Shown here: positions 44,001 through 51,441 of the stretch, piece by piece
Layout: each line of letters begins with the position of its first letter
How positions within the stretch are numbered: position 1 is the first letter of the stretch
Source of the DNA: Anaeromassilibacillus senegalensis
GTDB lineage: Bacteria; Bacillota; Clostridia; Oscillospirales; Acutalibacteraceae
DNA: 64,000 nt
Reading direction: 5' to 3'
Assembly (NCBI RefSeq): GCF_001261775.1
Contig: NZ_LN868535.1
Location: 1 to 64,000 of the forward strand
The notes under the pieces: model-generated
What the model saw: only the letters and a program-made list of their open reading frames with translations
The model's database searches: none
Told to the model about the DNA's origin: nothing
Position numbers and translations under genes: made by a program

Positions 44001-45022
44001 TGCTGTTCCATCATACCGGCAAACTTTCCAGTTCCCGTGGTCAATCCTTCAATCGCTGAGTCTAGCTCCGGAATGCCCACCTGGCCCTTTTCGATAAATC
44101 CCATCAACTCCGACGTTGCAATCCCCATATTATCCGCCAATGCCTGCGTTAACGGTACGCCTGCTTCGGTCATCTGCCGGAGTTCTTCTCCGGTAACTTT
44201 CCCCTTTGCCAGCATCTGGCCATAGGCAAGAGAGATACGGTCCAGCTTGTCCGCCTGCCCTTGGGATAAGTCTCCCAAATGGGTCATTGTGGTAATCAGG
44301 TCTTTAGCCTCGACGCCGTAGTTCATCAAGAGCTGCGCGGCTTTGGTCACATCAGGTAACTGATACGGTGTTTTTGCCGCAAAGTCCTGCAAGTCAGACA
44401 TTAGATCCTTTGCGGACTGCATATTTCCCAGCATGACCGCAAAAGAGGTTTCGTACTGCTCGAATTGAGATAGACCGCCAATGGTCGCCTCCAAAAATGA
44501 CCGCGTCGCACGCATGGCAAGCATGCTTTTGAGCATTGACATCATAGATCCCAACCGCTGTGACATGGTACTGAGAGACGATGACGCGGCATTGCTTGAC
44601 GACGTGATACGGCCATTATTAGCAGCCTGCTGCGCCAGCGCCTGATTGACGCTAGTCAACTGTGAGTTTAGCGCCTGTTCGCGGCTACGGAATGCCTCGA
44701 TCCGTTGTGTCAGTTGAGCGGTCGTCCGCTCTAGCGATGCTTTGGTCTGCAGTAGCCGCTGTACCTGCGTGGACTCCTGGCCGTACTGCGCAATTGCGCG
44801 CTGTATGGCGGCCGCATTGCGTTCTCTTGCGCTGGTGTTGCTGGCTAGCCCACGGGACGACACGTCCAATTTCCGCTGGTTTTGTTCCAGCTCCTGCGTG
44901 AGGGCCCGCTGTCTGGCCTGCATCAGAGCCGTTCTTTGCACCGCCGCGTCGATGCTGCTGTTATATCGTGATGTATCGCCTACAATTTCAATCGTAGTGC
45001 GCCCAATTACATTATCCGCCAT
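41051..45022 (-). CDS. phage tape measure protein
   Basis: 1323 residues, corresponding to a tail of roughly 190-200 nm by the usual 1.5 angstrom per residue. N-terminal coiled coil, the tape-measure core (about 170-400, FEQYETSFAVMLGNMQSAKD and GEELRQMTEAGVPLTQAL), a hydrophobic stretch PLVLLAGALAVVVGGMLVF near 475, then very long coiled coils. The segment encoding QYARTPEERAEL (about 41,642-41,675) is the CRISPR spacer match. ATG behind GGGGTGA. Confidence 0.95.
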   Translation of the reverse strand: MADNVIGRTTIEIVGDTSRYNSSIDAAVQRTALMQARQRALTQELEQNQRKLDVSSRGLASNTSARERNAAAIQRAIAQYGQESTQVQRLLQTKASLERTTAQLTQRIEAFRSREQALNSQLTSVNQALAQQAANNGRITSSSNAASSSLSTMSQRLGSMMSMLKSMLAMRATRSFLEATIGGLSQFEQYETSFAVMLGNMQSAKDLMSDLQDFAAKTPYQLPDVTKAAQLLMNYGVEAKDLITTMTHLGDLSQGQADKLDRISLAYGQMLAKGKVTGEELRQMTEAGVPLTQALADNMGIATSELMGFIEKGQVGIPELDSAIEGLTTGTGKFAGMMEQQSQTLAGQWSTLKDNMGAFAREIGEEAFAETKSALAGISQEFAELKKSGELSALAKQWGAVFGGITKVVLGTTEALVKHKEMLGALVVAYGAWKVAQEINAAFMLKNKLVTEGATVAQAAFNATLSVNPLVLLAGALAVVVGGMLVFAQAADESTRKLRESQEQLQNLNDEVANIETSGIEDASSRLGELEMVSKQLVPEMQKIDETVEDVATRKKLLASRVEELNQVLGYEAASIDNITGHLKMNTDEIYKNVEALKAQAKAEATKAKMSDYYTQQIKAQEEIISDNEKIEELKVEREKLEQAKVDYLKKYGEIDPTADVFTNQIDAIDSQIKNFTEDIDTQNDIIDAAGDGINKLSGMLDEYSAAAGDAQEATEGVNSSLMDTDALMESLEGSEKRLKTLASAQKEAVDGGKLSISTIRALGESYSELMPYLNDYMAGIIDEKELIEQFPALYREESAQYSATMMQKYKDNEDFFRTLKNKNSELFRNLEQEYRGDRGNWSTLAQAKGDIEQNLITQLSKKWQEYYSAVGGNAAKTVEAMEQQLAQLNERGAGPKRNASHWTTWEVERERKKIQGMIDLMKPLTDLEGAFELNVEDVDFSATEKKKKESAKKEKTWQEKLYDELKYKREMEFISEQEYIDELVKIRDSYYGIDEDNFRKYAQEIYKLENKMKNDTKSALRSAFEDQIGLAKDYYAKQKELVEEQSEAEIKAINDSYDKRLNIIKEEYEAEKDRVDGIISELQREIDARKRARDEEKLNDDLAFAQTKIQNLQTQIQYARTPEERAELEKELKRQQEELKDLTVKKEVNELEAEKRVHQERLKNLEEEYKEDEKRLEKKRKKSLAVAEEARDQALKVLEDSFKSFEAGLYQVYGYVNQETLSIGKRFADATNSALGNGFQTVKTQAQATIDAMVAKVQDAVARLESSIERSKRSYRSGTAVAYSSSDNRSMLVTNNISRGLTEGQVARLMDRQAERLLYGRR

Positions 45023-45026
45023 TTAA

Positions 45027-45233
45027 TCACCCCACGCTAGGAAAATCATTTTTCAGGTCTGCTAGGTTATCATATTGGACATAACGCCGTCCACCAATTG
45101 CTACTTCTTTTCCCTTGTACTTTTTGCCCGTGCCATACTTTAGAGAGACGTACCGGTTGATTCGCATCAGGATTTCTCCTGGCGTCGATAGCCAAAAACT
45201 TTCAGGGCTTCGTCCAAGTTCGGCTGTCCACAT
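45027..45233 (-). CDS. tail assembly chaperone, frameshift extension (gpT-like)
   Basis: This frame has no start of its own: it overlaps the end of the 45,167 gene in the -1 frame and continues to 5 bp before the tape measure. Slippage of tRNA-Phe on the T5 run at 45198-45194 (GTT TTT GGC read on as TGG) would give a fusion of about 204 residues. This matches the lambda G/GT arrangement universal at this position. Confidence 0.75.
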   Translation of the reverse strand: MWTAELGRSPESFWLSTPGEILMRINRYVSLKYGTGKKYKGKEVAIGGRRYVQYDNLADLKNDFPSVG

Positions 45234-45640
45234 AACTTCAAGAGCGCACCAATCGCAGCCACCACCGTCTCCTTCATCTGTTCCCCCAGGCTATTCTCAC
45301 CCTCCGGAACTTCCATCTGTTCCAACGCCAGTGTATACAGTTCCAATGATACCGCCGCGATGGTGTCCGGATCAAACCATTGTCCCACCTGATACAGGGA
45401 TGGTTTTAAACCGTTCAGGTCATCTCTGTTGAAAACCTCTGCGTTCTCTGGGTAATTGCAGAGCAGGAACGCGCGGATAAAATGCTTTTGCGTCTTAATA
45501 TCCTGCGCGTTCGCCGCCTGCTCAATGCCGCCGCAGGTTCGTTCCAGATAATCGAGTGCGTTCAGATCCATCCGTAAGGTCATTGGCTTTTCATCTATCG
45601 TGATGGTATGACAATTTTTTCTTAAACTCTGCAGCTTCAT
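45167..45640 (-). CDS. tail assembly chaperone (gpG-like)
   Basis: 157 residues, helical, acidic, between tail tube and tape measure. ATG 45640 follows GGAGG; an ATG four codons earlier overlaps that site. The last 22 codons overlap the -1 frame extension, so both the short and the extended product are expected, and together they hold the tape measure during tail assembly. Confidence 0.8.
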   Translation of the reverse strand: MKLQSLRKNCHTITIDEKPMTLRMDLNALDYLERTCGGIEQAANAQDIKTQKHFIRAFLLCNYPENAEVFNRDDLNGLKPSLYQVGQWFDPDTIAAVSLELYTLALEQMEVPEGENSLGEQMKETVVAAIGALLKLCGQPNLDEALKVFGYRRQEKS

Positions 45641-45657
45641 TGATTCCTCCATAAAAT

Positions 45658-45680
45658 TAAGGCGGGAGTTATCCCGCCTT
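45658..45680 (-). terminator. terminator after the major tail protein
   Basis: GGCGGGA/TCCCGCC stem with 4-base loop followed by TTAATTTT on the minus strand. It probably lowers expression of downstream tail genes relative to the tube protein. Confidence 0.75.
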
Positions 45681-45685
45681 TTTCA

Positions 45686-46330
45686 TTAAGACACTTGACC
45701 AGTCGTTGTAATTCCCGCTGTTCCCTTCGTAAACCATGTAGTCGCCAAAGTGGCAAACTTCTCGTCGTCGCTTTGGACACTGAACAAGAAACTGCCGTTT
45801 TTGTTGCCTCCGGTAAACGGAACTTCGTAGTTCAGCGGCACGATGGTTCCGACCAGCTCCGCCGTCTGATAGTTGACGCTTTCGTTTTCCGTCTCCGCGT
45901 TTTCAGAGGGCGTCGCAAATACGACTTTTGCGTACTTCTCCAGGATATAAATGTCATCGGTCAATTTGACGCGGTGCGCACAGATGTATTCCGGGGATAC
46001 GTCGTTCGATCCCTGCACCGTCGCACCCGCTGTGTTTTTCTTTGCTCCCAGGACGCGTTCTTTCAATGTGGGAGTAATAGACGGGATCACATAAGTGACC
46101 GTACCGCCTTTATTGGATTTCACGGACTTCTGCTTTTTGTTAGAGCTGTAGAAGTCTCCTTCCGCCATTTCCGGCGCATAAGCTTTGGACACCACACATT
46201 CGGACAAGTCGATCAGATTCGCATCATCCGTGGTAAGCGTCGTTTTTGTGTCTTCCGTTACGGGGAACAGAACCAGGTCAGAAACACCCAGAATTGGCGT
46301 TACGTTAACGGTTAAAGGCGTACTTGCCAT
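45686..46330 (-). CDS. major tail tube protein
   Basis: 214 residues, starting MASTPLTVNVTPILG. Beta-rich, with NVTPILGVSDLVLFPVTEDT; it lies directly upstream of the chaperone pair, followed by a terminator. ATG 46330 is 10 bases after AGGAG; a GTG three codons earlier is too close. Confidence 0.8.
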   Translation of the reverse strand: MASTPLTVNVTPILGVSDLVLFPVTEDTKTTLTTDDANLIDLSECVVSKAYAPEMAEGDFYSSNKKQKSVKSNKGGTVTYVIPSITPTLKERVLGAKKNTAGATVQGSNDVSPEYICAHRVKLTDDIYILEKYAKVVFATPSENAETENESVNYQTAELVGTIVPLNYEVPFTGGNKNGSFLFSVQSDDEKFATLATTWFTKGTAGITTTGQVS

Positions 46331-46335
46331 AAATA

Positions 46336-46737
46336 TCACACTCCTAATTTAACTGTAAAAGTAAAGGTAATTCGTTTTATGTACGTACCCGTCGCAGACT
46401 CAAAACTGTCGTCGTATTGCGTCCTGCGGGATTCATAAATGGTTGATAATACGCTGCAAAGGTTACGGGCTAAATTGTCCCTTTCCGGCTCTGTGAACGC
46501 CCTGACCTCAAAGTAATACGTGAAATTTACCGTCTGTGCCGTATTAGATATGTAATTCCGCACCAGAGAGCCCAGAAGGTAAAATACAGCCGCTGGATAG
46601 GTGGTTTGCTTCGAGAACCAGCCCGTCTGTAAATTGGGAATCGCGCTTTTCCCTATGGTGACAATGTCAGGAACAATGTCTATTTGATAAATGTCTTCCA
46701 CTTGAACACATTCGTCTATTGCATTCTTGTAATACAC
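46336..46737 (-). CDS. tail terminator/completion protein
   Basis: 133 residues, mixed alpha/beta, with the FTYYFEVRAFTEPERDNLAR and TYIKRITFTFTVKLG ends seen in tail terminators located just before tube genes. GTG start shares its G with the TAG of the previous gene. Confidence 0.6.
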   Translation of the reverse strand: MYYKNAIDECVQVEDIYQIDIVPDIVTIGKSAIPNLQTGWFSKQTTYPAAVFYLLGSLVRNYISNTAQTVNFTYYFEVRAFTEPERDNLARNLCSVLSTIYESRRTQYDDSFESATGTYIKRITFTFTVKLGV

Positions 46738-47123
46738 TATTTCAACACCTTCCTGACTTCACTTGCTACAACCTGGGCTATATTATCCCGATTGGCATGC
46801 ATGGCCGGCCGCATAAATGGTTTGGGTGGCTGTCCTGCCCAGTCAACACGATGATCCACCGACGGCTCCCCGCTCTGCCCGGTGCCAAGCTCAACATAGG
46901 GCCCATATTCAACATTAGTTCCGACAGACGCTACTGGTTTATCTCCATCCATACGTTTTTCTGTGGTGATACTGCTGCGCAACCTGCCAGTATCAACCGG
47001 ACACAAGCGCTTTGCATCGCCTTCTACCAGCAACCCGGCTTTAAATATGCCCATGCTGGCCGCTGTCTGCACCCTCATTTTCTGCGCCTGCAGCAGGGTA
47101 ATCAATTTGTCCATGTCATTCAT
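46737..47123 (-). CDS. HK97 gp10-like neck protein
   Basis: 128 residues. CPVDTGRLRSSI and YGPYVELGTG followed by PPKPFMRPA are the signatures of the HK97-gp10 family, a head-tail joining protein. ATG 47123 follows GGAGGG. Confidence 0.88.
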   Translation of the reverse strand: MNDMDKLITLLQAQKMRVQTAASMGIFKAGLLVEGDAKRLCPVDTGRLRSSITTEKRMDGDKPVASVGTNVEYGPYVELGTGQSGEPSVDHRVDWAGQPPKPFMRPAMHANRDNIAQVVASEVRKVLK

Positions 47124-47451
47124 TGTCTGCCCTCCTGCCAGTGCTTGCCACAACAAGCTGTACCGGCTCATATGGCGCAATGGAGACGATCCGATAGAGA
47201 TTGCCCTCTATGATAATCTGTGCATCTGGCACAGGCACAGGCGCGGAGAAGATCACAGTATACGCTTCCTCCGCTGTAATTCCTATCGCCTGCCTCTCAA
47301 CGGGATCCGAATAGGGGTACTTTTCAGCTGTGACTGTGGTGTCTTGAGACGTCAACACCGGATGTCCATAGTCATCTGTATTTCCATTGAGATCTGGAAC
47401 AACAGACCTTACAATTACTTTGCAGCTATTTCGCGGGTTCGGTCTCCACAT
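47116..47451 (-). CDS. head-tail adaptor / head closure protein
   Basis: 111 residues, beta-rich; position between connector and gp10-like gene fits the head-closure (gp16/Ad-like) role. Starts at ATG 47451 behind AGAGG, 26 bp inside the connector gene. Confidence 0.65.
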   Translation of the reverse strand: MWRPNPRNSCKVIVRSVVPDLNGNTDDYGHPVLTSQDTTVTAEKYPYSDPVERQAIGITAEEAYTVIFSAPVPVPDAQIIIEGNLYRIVSIAPYEPVQLVVASTGRRADNE

Positions 47452-47755
47452 TACGTTCAAACCTCTTTCCTGCGATTGACGCCAACGGTTGCGGCAACAG
47501 ATGACGTACTGCCATCGGCAGCTCTTCATAGCTCACGGATACTCCGCCAGAGCTATGCGCGGTCTCTCCTTCTCGTCCGATACGGTTGTATAGCAACACC
47601 GCCACCGCCCGGACTCCTGCCTCATAAGCAGATACATCATTCCGGCGCGTCATCTGTTTGACAACCGCTTCTGCATCCGCTACAAGGGCTTCCAACTGCT
47701 CAAATGGAACATCAGGAAGCTGCGCTTCAAGAGAAGCGTAAACACAACTATCCAT
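47426..47755 (-). CDS. head-tail connector protein (gp6/gp15-like)
   Basis: 109 residues, all helical (PFEQLEALVADAEAVVKQMT, AYEAGVRAVAVLLYNRIG), directly after the capsid gene. This is the usual connector that binds the portal ring. No strong ribosome site; it starts 1 bp after the capsid stop codon, so coupled. Confidence 0.75.
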   Translation of the reverse strand: MDSCVYASLEAQLPDVPFEQLEALVADAEAVVKQMTRRNDVSAYEAGVRAVAVLLYNRIGREGETAHSSGGVSVSYEELPMAVRHLLPQPLASIAGKRFERNVETEPAK

Positions 47756-47756
47756 T

Positions 47757-48611
47757 TTAGCTCATTAGACTGCCGCCAAAAGTAGCCGTCAACAACACCA
47801 GCGTCTCCGGACGCGTTACCTTTGCACCGTATACATGCAGGCCCTTTACCGCATCCGCAAAGCGTTTTTCCATGCGGTAAGCCTCAGTTTCCACGATTTG
47901 CTCCGCATAAGTTGCCGCACCGTTGTAGCCCGCCAGAATGCTGTATTTATCCGACGCAACAGGTACATTGTTGGATTTGTAGATTGTGAATCCGGCGGCC
48001 TGTGCAACCGCGCCGTTGACGAGCGTAGCCTCCGCCTTCACGCCACCCGTGCCGACAAACCGCTGGTCAAGCAACATCAGTCCCTCAAATTCCGGAGGAA
48101 CCACAACCCAACGGCCAGCCGTCGGAACATTCTTTTTGTCCAGCATGTTCTTCATGTCTACAAGCTGTTCATAGGCATTGTTTGCAGTCAATCCAATCGG
48201 TGACGCCGTAGTTCCGATTTTATTTGTAGCGCCTTTCGCCAGCAGGTCCGCCGCATACTTGTCGGATACATCACTAAGGGCATAAGCCGCCCTCTGCATT
48301 GCGGTATCCATGAGCGATGCTCGTACCTGCGCCTTGTCCACATCGTCCACCTGGAAATTGAAATACTTGGCCTGGTCGATGATCAGTGTCTGGTCCGCCG
48401 TAGAAAGCTCCTCCGGCGCGTCCATATCGCTGTTTCTGGTATAGTCCTTCACGGTGATTTCGCCAACCTGATTGATCTTCACCGTGGAGCCGTAACCTTT
48501 GATTTCACCTTCGTAATCTCGATTCAGGAGATTTGCATAGATGTGAGCCGTGTCCAAGTGCGCCAGCAGACGGGCGCTCCATACGGTAGGAATAAAAGTC
48601 GTTACTGCCAT
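47757..48611 (-). CDS. major capsid protein
   Basis: 284 residues beginning MAVTTFIPTVWSARLLAHLD. The PxVWSxxLL start, followed by VKINQVGEITVKDYTRN and PPEFEGLMLLDQRFV, is the pattern of the P22-coat/HK97-fold capsids of Clostridia siphophages. It follows a DUF4355-type scaffold, as expected. Confidence 0.88.
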   Translation of the reverse strand: MAVTTFIPTVWSARLLAHLDTAHIYANLLNRDYEGEIKGYGSTVKINQVGEITVKDYTRNSDMDAPEELSTADQTLIIDQAKYFNFQVDDVDKAQVRASLMDTAMQRAAYALSDVSDKYAADLLAKGATNKIGTTASPIGLTANNAYEQLVDMKNMLDKKNVPTAGRWVVVPPEFEGLMLLDQRFVGTGGVKAEATLVNGAVAQAAGFTIYKSNNVPVASDKYSILAGYNGAATYAEQIVETEAYRMEKRFADAVKGLHVYGAKVTRPETLVLLTATFGGSLMS

Positions 48612-48630
48612 AATTCATTATCCTTTCTGT

Positions 48631-49314
48631 TTAGCCATTTCCCAGGGATGCCTTTATTGCATCCCAGTTCTTGTTAATCTCATCCGGTGACATGCTTCTG
48701 ATCTGGTCCATGGAATACGTAAACGATTTCTCTGCGGATCCGCCCTGCGGTGTTCCCGCTCCGGAAAGCGCCTGCGAAATCCCTGCGGCTACTGCCTGAT
48801 CATAAACGGTCTTAATGCTGTCAATTCGCTCTGCCACCTCTTCCGCTTTAAGATGTTCAAACGATAGCAGCTCTGCCAACGGAATAGGTACCTTCTTTTC
48901 CTCGGCAATCCGCAACGCCTGATCTTTCAGCTGACGCGTGTTCACTTCCGCTTTTAGCTGCGCAATTTCATCCTTTGCCTTTTTTAGCAGATATTCCTGC
49001 TTCTCTCTTTCCGACATAGCCGCCAGCTTCTCCGCTTCCGAAGCTTTTTCATCTGCCAGCAGACGCTCCTTTTCCAGGGCGTTTTGAACCGCTGTCTGGG
49101 AAGCTTTGCTGACCCGGCTATCCAGCCAGGATTGCAGCGTTTTATCTGTCTTTAAAAGATCATCGTAGTTCTGCGCAGCATTCTTTTCCGTAGCCTGCGC
49201 TTCATCTGGAGAAACACTTTCACTCGTCGCGGAAATCGCTTCGCTCATGTCGGCGGTTCCACCATCATCCCAACGGCGGGTCAGATCCTGAAATTTGTGG
49301 TTTTTAACTCTCAT
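48631..49314 (-). CDS. capsid scaffolding protein (DUF4355-like)
   Basis: 227 residues. Disordered acidic N-terminus, central charged coiled coil (EREKQEYLLKKAKDEIAQLK), and a C-terminal helix ending MSPDEINKNWDAIKASLGNG. It templates procapsid assembly with the next gene's capsid protein. RBS GGAGA. Confidence 0.85.
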   Translation of the reverse strand: MRVKNHKFQDLTRRWDDGGTADMSEAISATSESVSPDEAQATEKNAAQNYDDLLKTDKTLQSWLDSRVSKASQTAVQNALEKERLLADEKASEAEKLAAMSEREKQEYLLKKAKDEIAQLKAEVNTRQLKDQALRIAEEKKVPIPLAELLSFEHLKAEEVAERIDSIKTVYDQAVAAGISQALSGAGTPQGGSAEKSFTYSMDQIRSMSPDEINKNWDAIKASLGNG

Positions 49315-49459
49315 AATTGTCTCCTTTATCGCACCGCCCTGTACGCTGCCAGGGGATACATCTATGTATGAAAAAGGGCCTTTTAACGTCCTGCCCAGGA
49401 CGAGCGCTCACTCCCTACGCTATCGAATGAAAACATCTCCTTTCTGTTAAAAATGGGCA

Positions 49460-49492
49460 TAAAAATACCGCCTGGCATAAGCCGAGCGGTAC
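49460..49492 (-). terminator. terminator after the candidate immunity gene
   Basis: TACCGC/GCGGTA stem with 14-base loop and TTTTTAT on the minus strand, 35 bp after the 77-residue gene. Confidence 0.65.
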
Positions 49493-49526
49493 TTTTAACA
49501 TATCTACTTTGCAGATTCTTCCCTAA

Positions 49527-49760
49527 TTAATGATCAAAAAACGAACAGCGTTTCGACTCAATGTGATACGGAGTATTTTTTTCTAACGCTTCCTGTAAAG
49601 TCTCTTTATAGATTTGGGCCGCTGGCTTATCTCCTTGACGGTCAAAGTCAGCATAGTTAAATGCTATAAATCGCTCGTTAAATTTCTCTTCATACTGATC
49701 CAGCAAATTATGTACTTCTTCGCTTTTCAATATCTGAGAATCCACTCTCGCTACATACAT
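49527..49760 (-). CDS. small protein, candidate immunity protein for the MuF toxin
   Basis: 77 residues, acidic, helical with one Tyr/Phe-rich centre (FNERFIAFNYADFDRQGDKP). No family recognised. It follows the MuF fusion by 13 bp and is AT-rich like the toxin domain, the standard place for immunity genes of phage MuF polymorphic toxins. A terminator closes the pair. Confidence 0.6.
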   Translation of the reverse strand: MYVARVDSQILKSEEVHNLLDQYEEKFNERFIAFNYADFDRQGDKPAAQIYKETLQEALEKNTPYHIESKRCSFFDH

Positions 49761-49773
49761 ACTTATTAGTCCC

Positions 49774-51441
49774 CTAAATCATTACTAAAAGTTCTTGGTA
49801 GCTATCATATACACGGCCAAAATTCTCTCTAATAAAGCTAAGTTTATTAATATCATTAAAACTTTCTAAAGAAAATAAGTTGGCAAATATCTCTTTCTGC
49901 TTATTACCAGGTTTCTCCCAATAATCCTTATAATGGCTATATTCGAACCTATAATCAGACTCACAGATTGCATCTAATATATCTGAAAGAAAACCATCAT
50001 GATCATATTTTTCACAAAACTCCACATATTTGCTTGGCTCTAAATCAATAACACTTTTAGCATCTGTTATTGCCACTTGAAATGCACTGCTTTCCCATGA
50101 ATGAATAAAAGCAGCATCAACACGATGTGATAGTTCATGTGTATTTACAATCCGAAAATCTAAATCCATAAAGCTTTTCTTTGTTGAATCATAAAAGATT
50201 GTATCACGGGAAGGAGAATAGCCAAACGGAGCATCAGGTAATTTCGTTTCAATATAGTCTACCGCATTTAACGCTTGTTCTAAATATATTCTACATTCTT
50301 CGGGTACAGTTTGCAAGAACCTTCTGTAATCATTAATCGCTGCTTCCATATTGAAAGTGCCATCTGAACTATAATAAGGCTTCATTGGCTGGAAAATTGC
50401 CAGTGTATCATCTACGTCAACATACTGCTTCTTCCATTCATTATAAGCCATCTTATGTATATCAGTTGTCTTCCCGGTAGCAGTGTTCCTTGCCGCGCGT
50501 TTATCCATACGTTCAAGACCCGGAACATCAACAACCGCTGCAACTGTACTGCGACAATATGGGTGCAATGGAGGATAATTTCCCCCAACCGTTGCTTCAC
50601 GAATTAGATAAGTCTTTCCATCGTGTTCACGGCACATGGGAGATGTTCGCAAATCCAACGTTGCCATGAATTCATACTTTTCAATGCCCGCTTCTTTGTA
50701 GCTTTCAATCGCTCCCTGGTTAGAAAAATAGTTGACTTCCGTCCTCACCAGACGCGTCGCATTGCGCATGCTGTTCGTATAGGTTTGCTCCATCAGGGCT
50801 TTCGACATATCCGGAATGGATTGCCCAGCCAAAACGCCTACTTTAATCACATTTGCAGCCGCTGTGGCAACCTGCCCACGGTTTCTCCAAATAGACGCAG
50901 AATAGTTGCGGCCGTACCATCTTGCAGAAAGCAACCGATCGATTGTGCTATGCGGTAGTTGTGCAAACGAGAAGCCCAACCCCACCCCCTGCTGTAGTTC
51001 ATACATGGTGTGGTAATAGCTGTACTTAACCGCATCTACATAGCATTGGGTGGTTACTTGTTTTTCCCGATCCGCCGCGATAGACAGTTCCGCCATGATT
51101 TGCTGCTTAAGATACTGCAAGCGTGTGATGCGATAGCGGTAAGCAGGCGCATTCAAACGCATAAGCGTCTGCTTTTTCATTCGTTCATCTGTCATGGATG
51201 AAATCGACTCTTTCAGCTGATCGTATTCCGCTCTGGGTACAACTTCATTCAGCCATTGCTTTGCCTGTTCCGCTGTAAAGTCTTTTCGATATGTATCAAA
51301 GATCTTTTTACTCTTTCGGTCTATCTCTTCCGCTGTATTGCGATATAGCACATTGAGCTGATTTAAATAGTCTGTTGTATTTCGCTCCGCCTCCAACAAA
51401 ATGCCTTCTGCACGTTTGCGCCAATACGCCTCGCTTTTCAT
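49774..51441 (-). CDS. MuF/SPP1 gp7-like head protein fused to a zincin polymorphic-toxin domain
   Basis: 555 residues. About 1-310 is the minor head protein: RLVRTEVNYFSNQGAIESYK and LDLRTSPMCREHDGK with the HPYCRSTV end are the gp7/MuF signatures. About 330-555 is an unrelated C-terminal domain with the metallopeptidase motif HELSHRVD and a later KEIFANLF whose Glu could be the third zinc ligand. Head proteins of this kind are known to carry polymorphic toxins that travel in the virion. The usual MuF protein ends near residue 300-330. RBS overlaps the portal gene end. Confidence 0.82.
   Translation of the reverse strand: MKSEAYWRKRAEGILLEAERNTTDYLNQLNVLYRNTAEEIDRKSKKIFDTYRKDFTAEQAKQWLNEVVPRAEYDQLKESISSMTDERMKKQTLMRLNAPAYRYRITRLQYLKQQIMAELSIAADREKQVTTQCYVDAVKYSYYHTMYELQQGVGLGFSFAQLPHSTIDRLLSARWYGRNYSASIWRNRGQVATAAANVIKVGVLAGQSIPDMSKALMEQTYTNSMRNATRLVRTEVNYFSNQGAIESYKEAGIEKYEFMATLDLRTSPMCREHDGKTYLIREATVGGNYPPLHPYCRSTVAAVVDVPGLERMDKRAARNTATGKTTDIHKMAYNEWKKQYVDVDDTLAIFQPMKPYYSSDGTFNMEAAINDYRRFLQTVPEECRIYLEQALNAVDYIETKLPDAPFGYSPSRDTIFYDSTKKSFMDLDFRIVNTHELSHRVDAAFIHSWESSAFQVAITDAKSVIDLEPSKYVEFCEKYDHDGFLSDILDAICESDYRFEYSHYKDYWEKPGNKQKEIFANLFSLESFNDINKLSFIRENFGRVYDSYQELLVMI

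Noticed and set aside
45194..45198. Sequencing-error explanation for the chaperone frameshift
   Set aside because: The frame change at this exact place between tail tube and tape measure is universal in siphophages, so programmed slippage is the better reading.
49315..49459. Short frame (17 codons) and CGTCCTG/CAGGACG hairpin before the scaffold gene
   Set aside because: The ribosome-like AAGGAG directly abuts the ATG, and the peptide has no features; kept only as an untranslated stretch.
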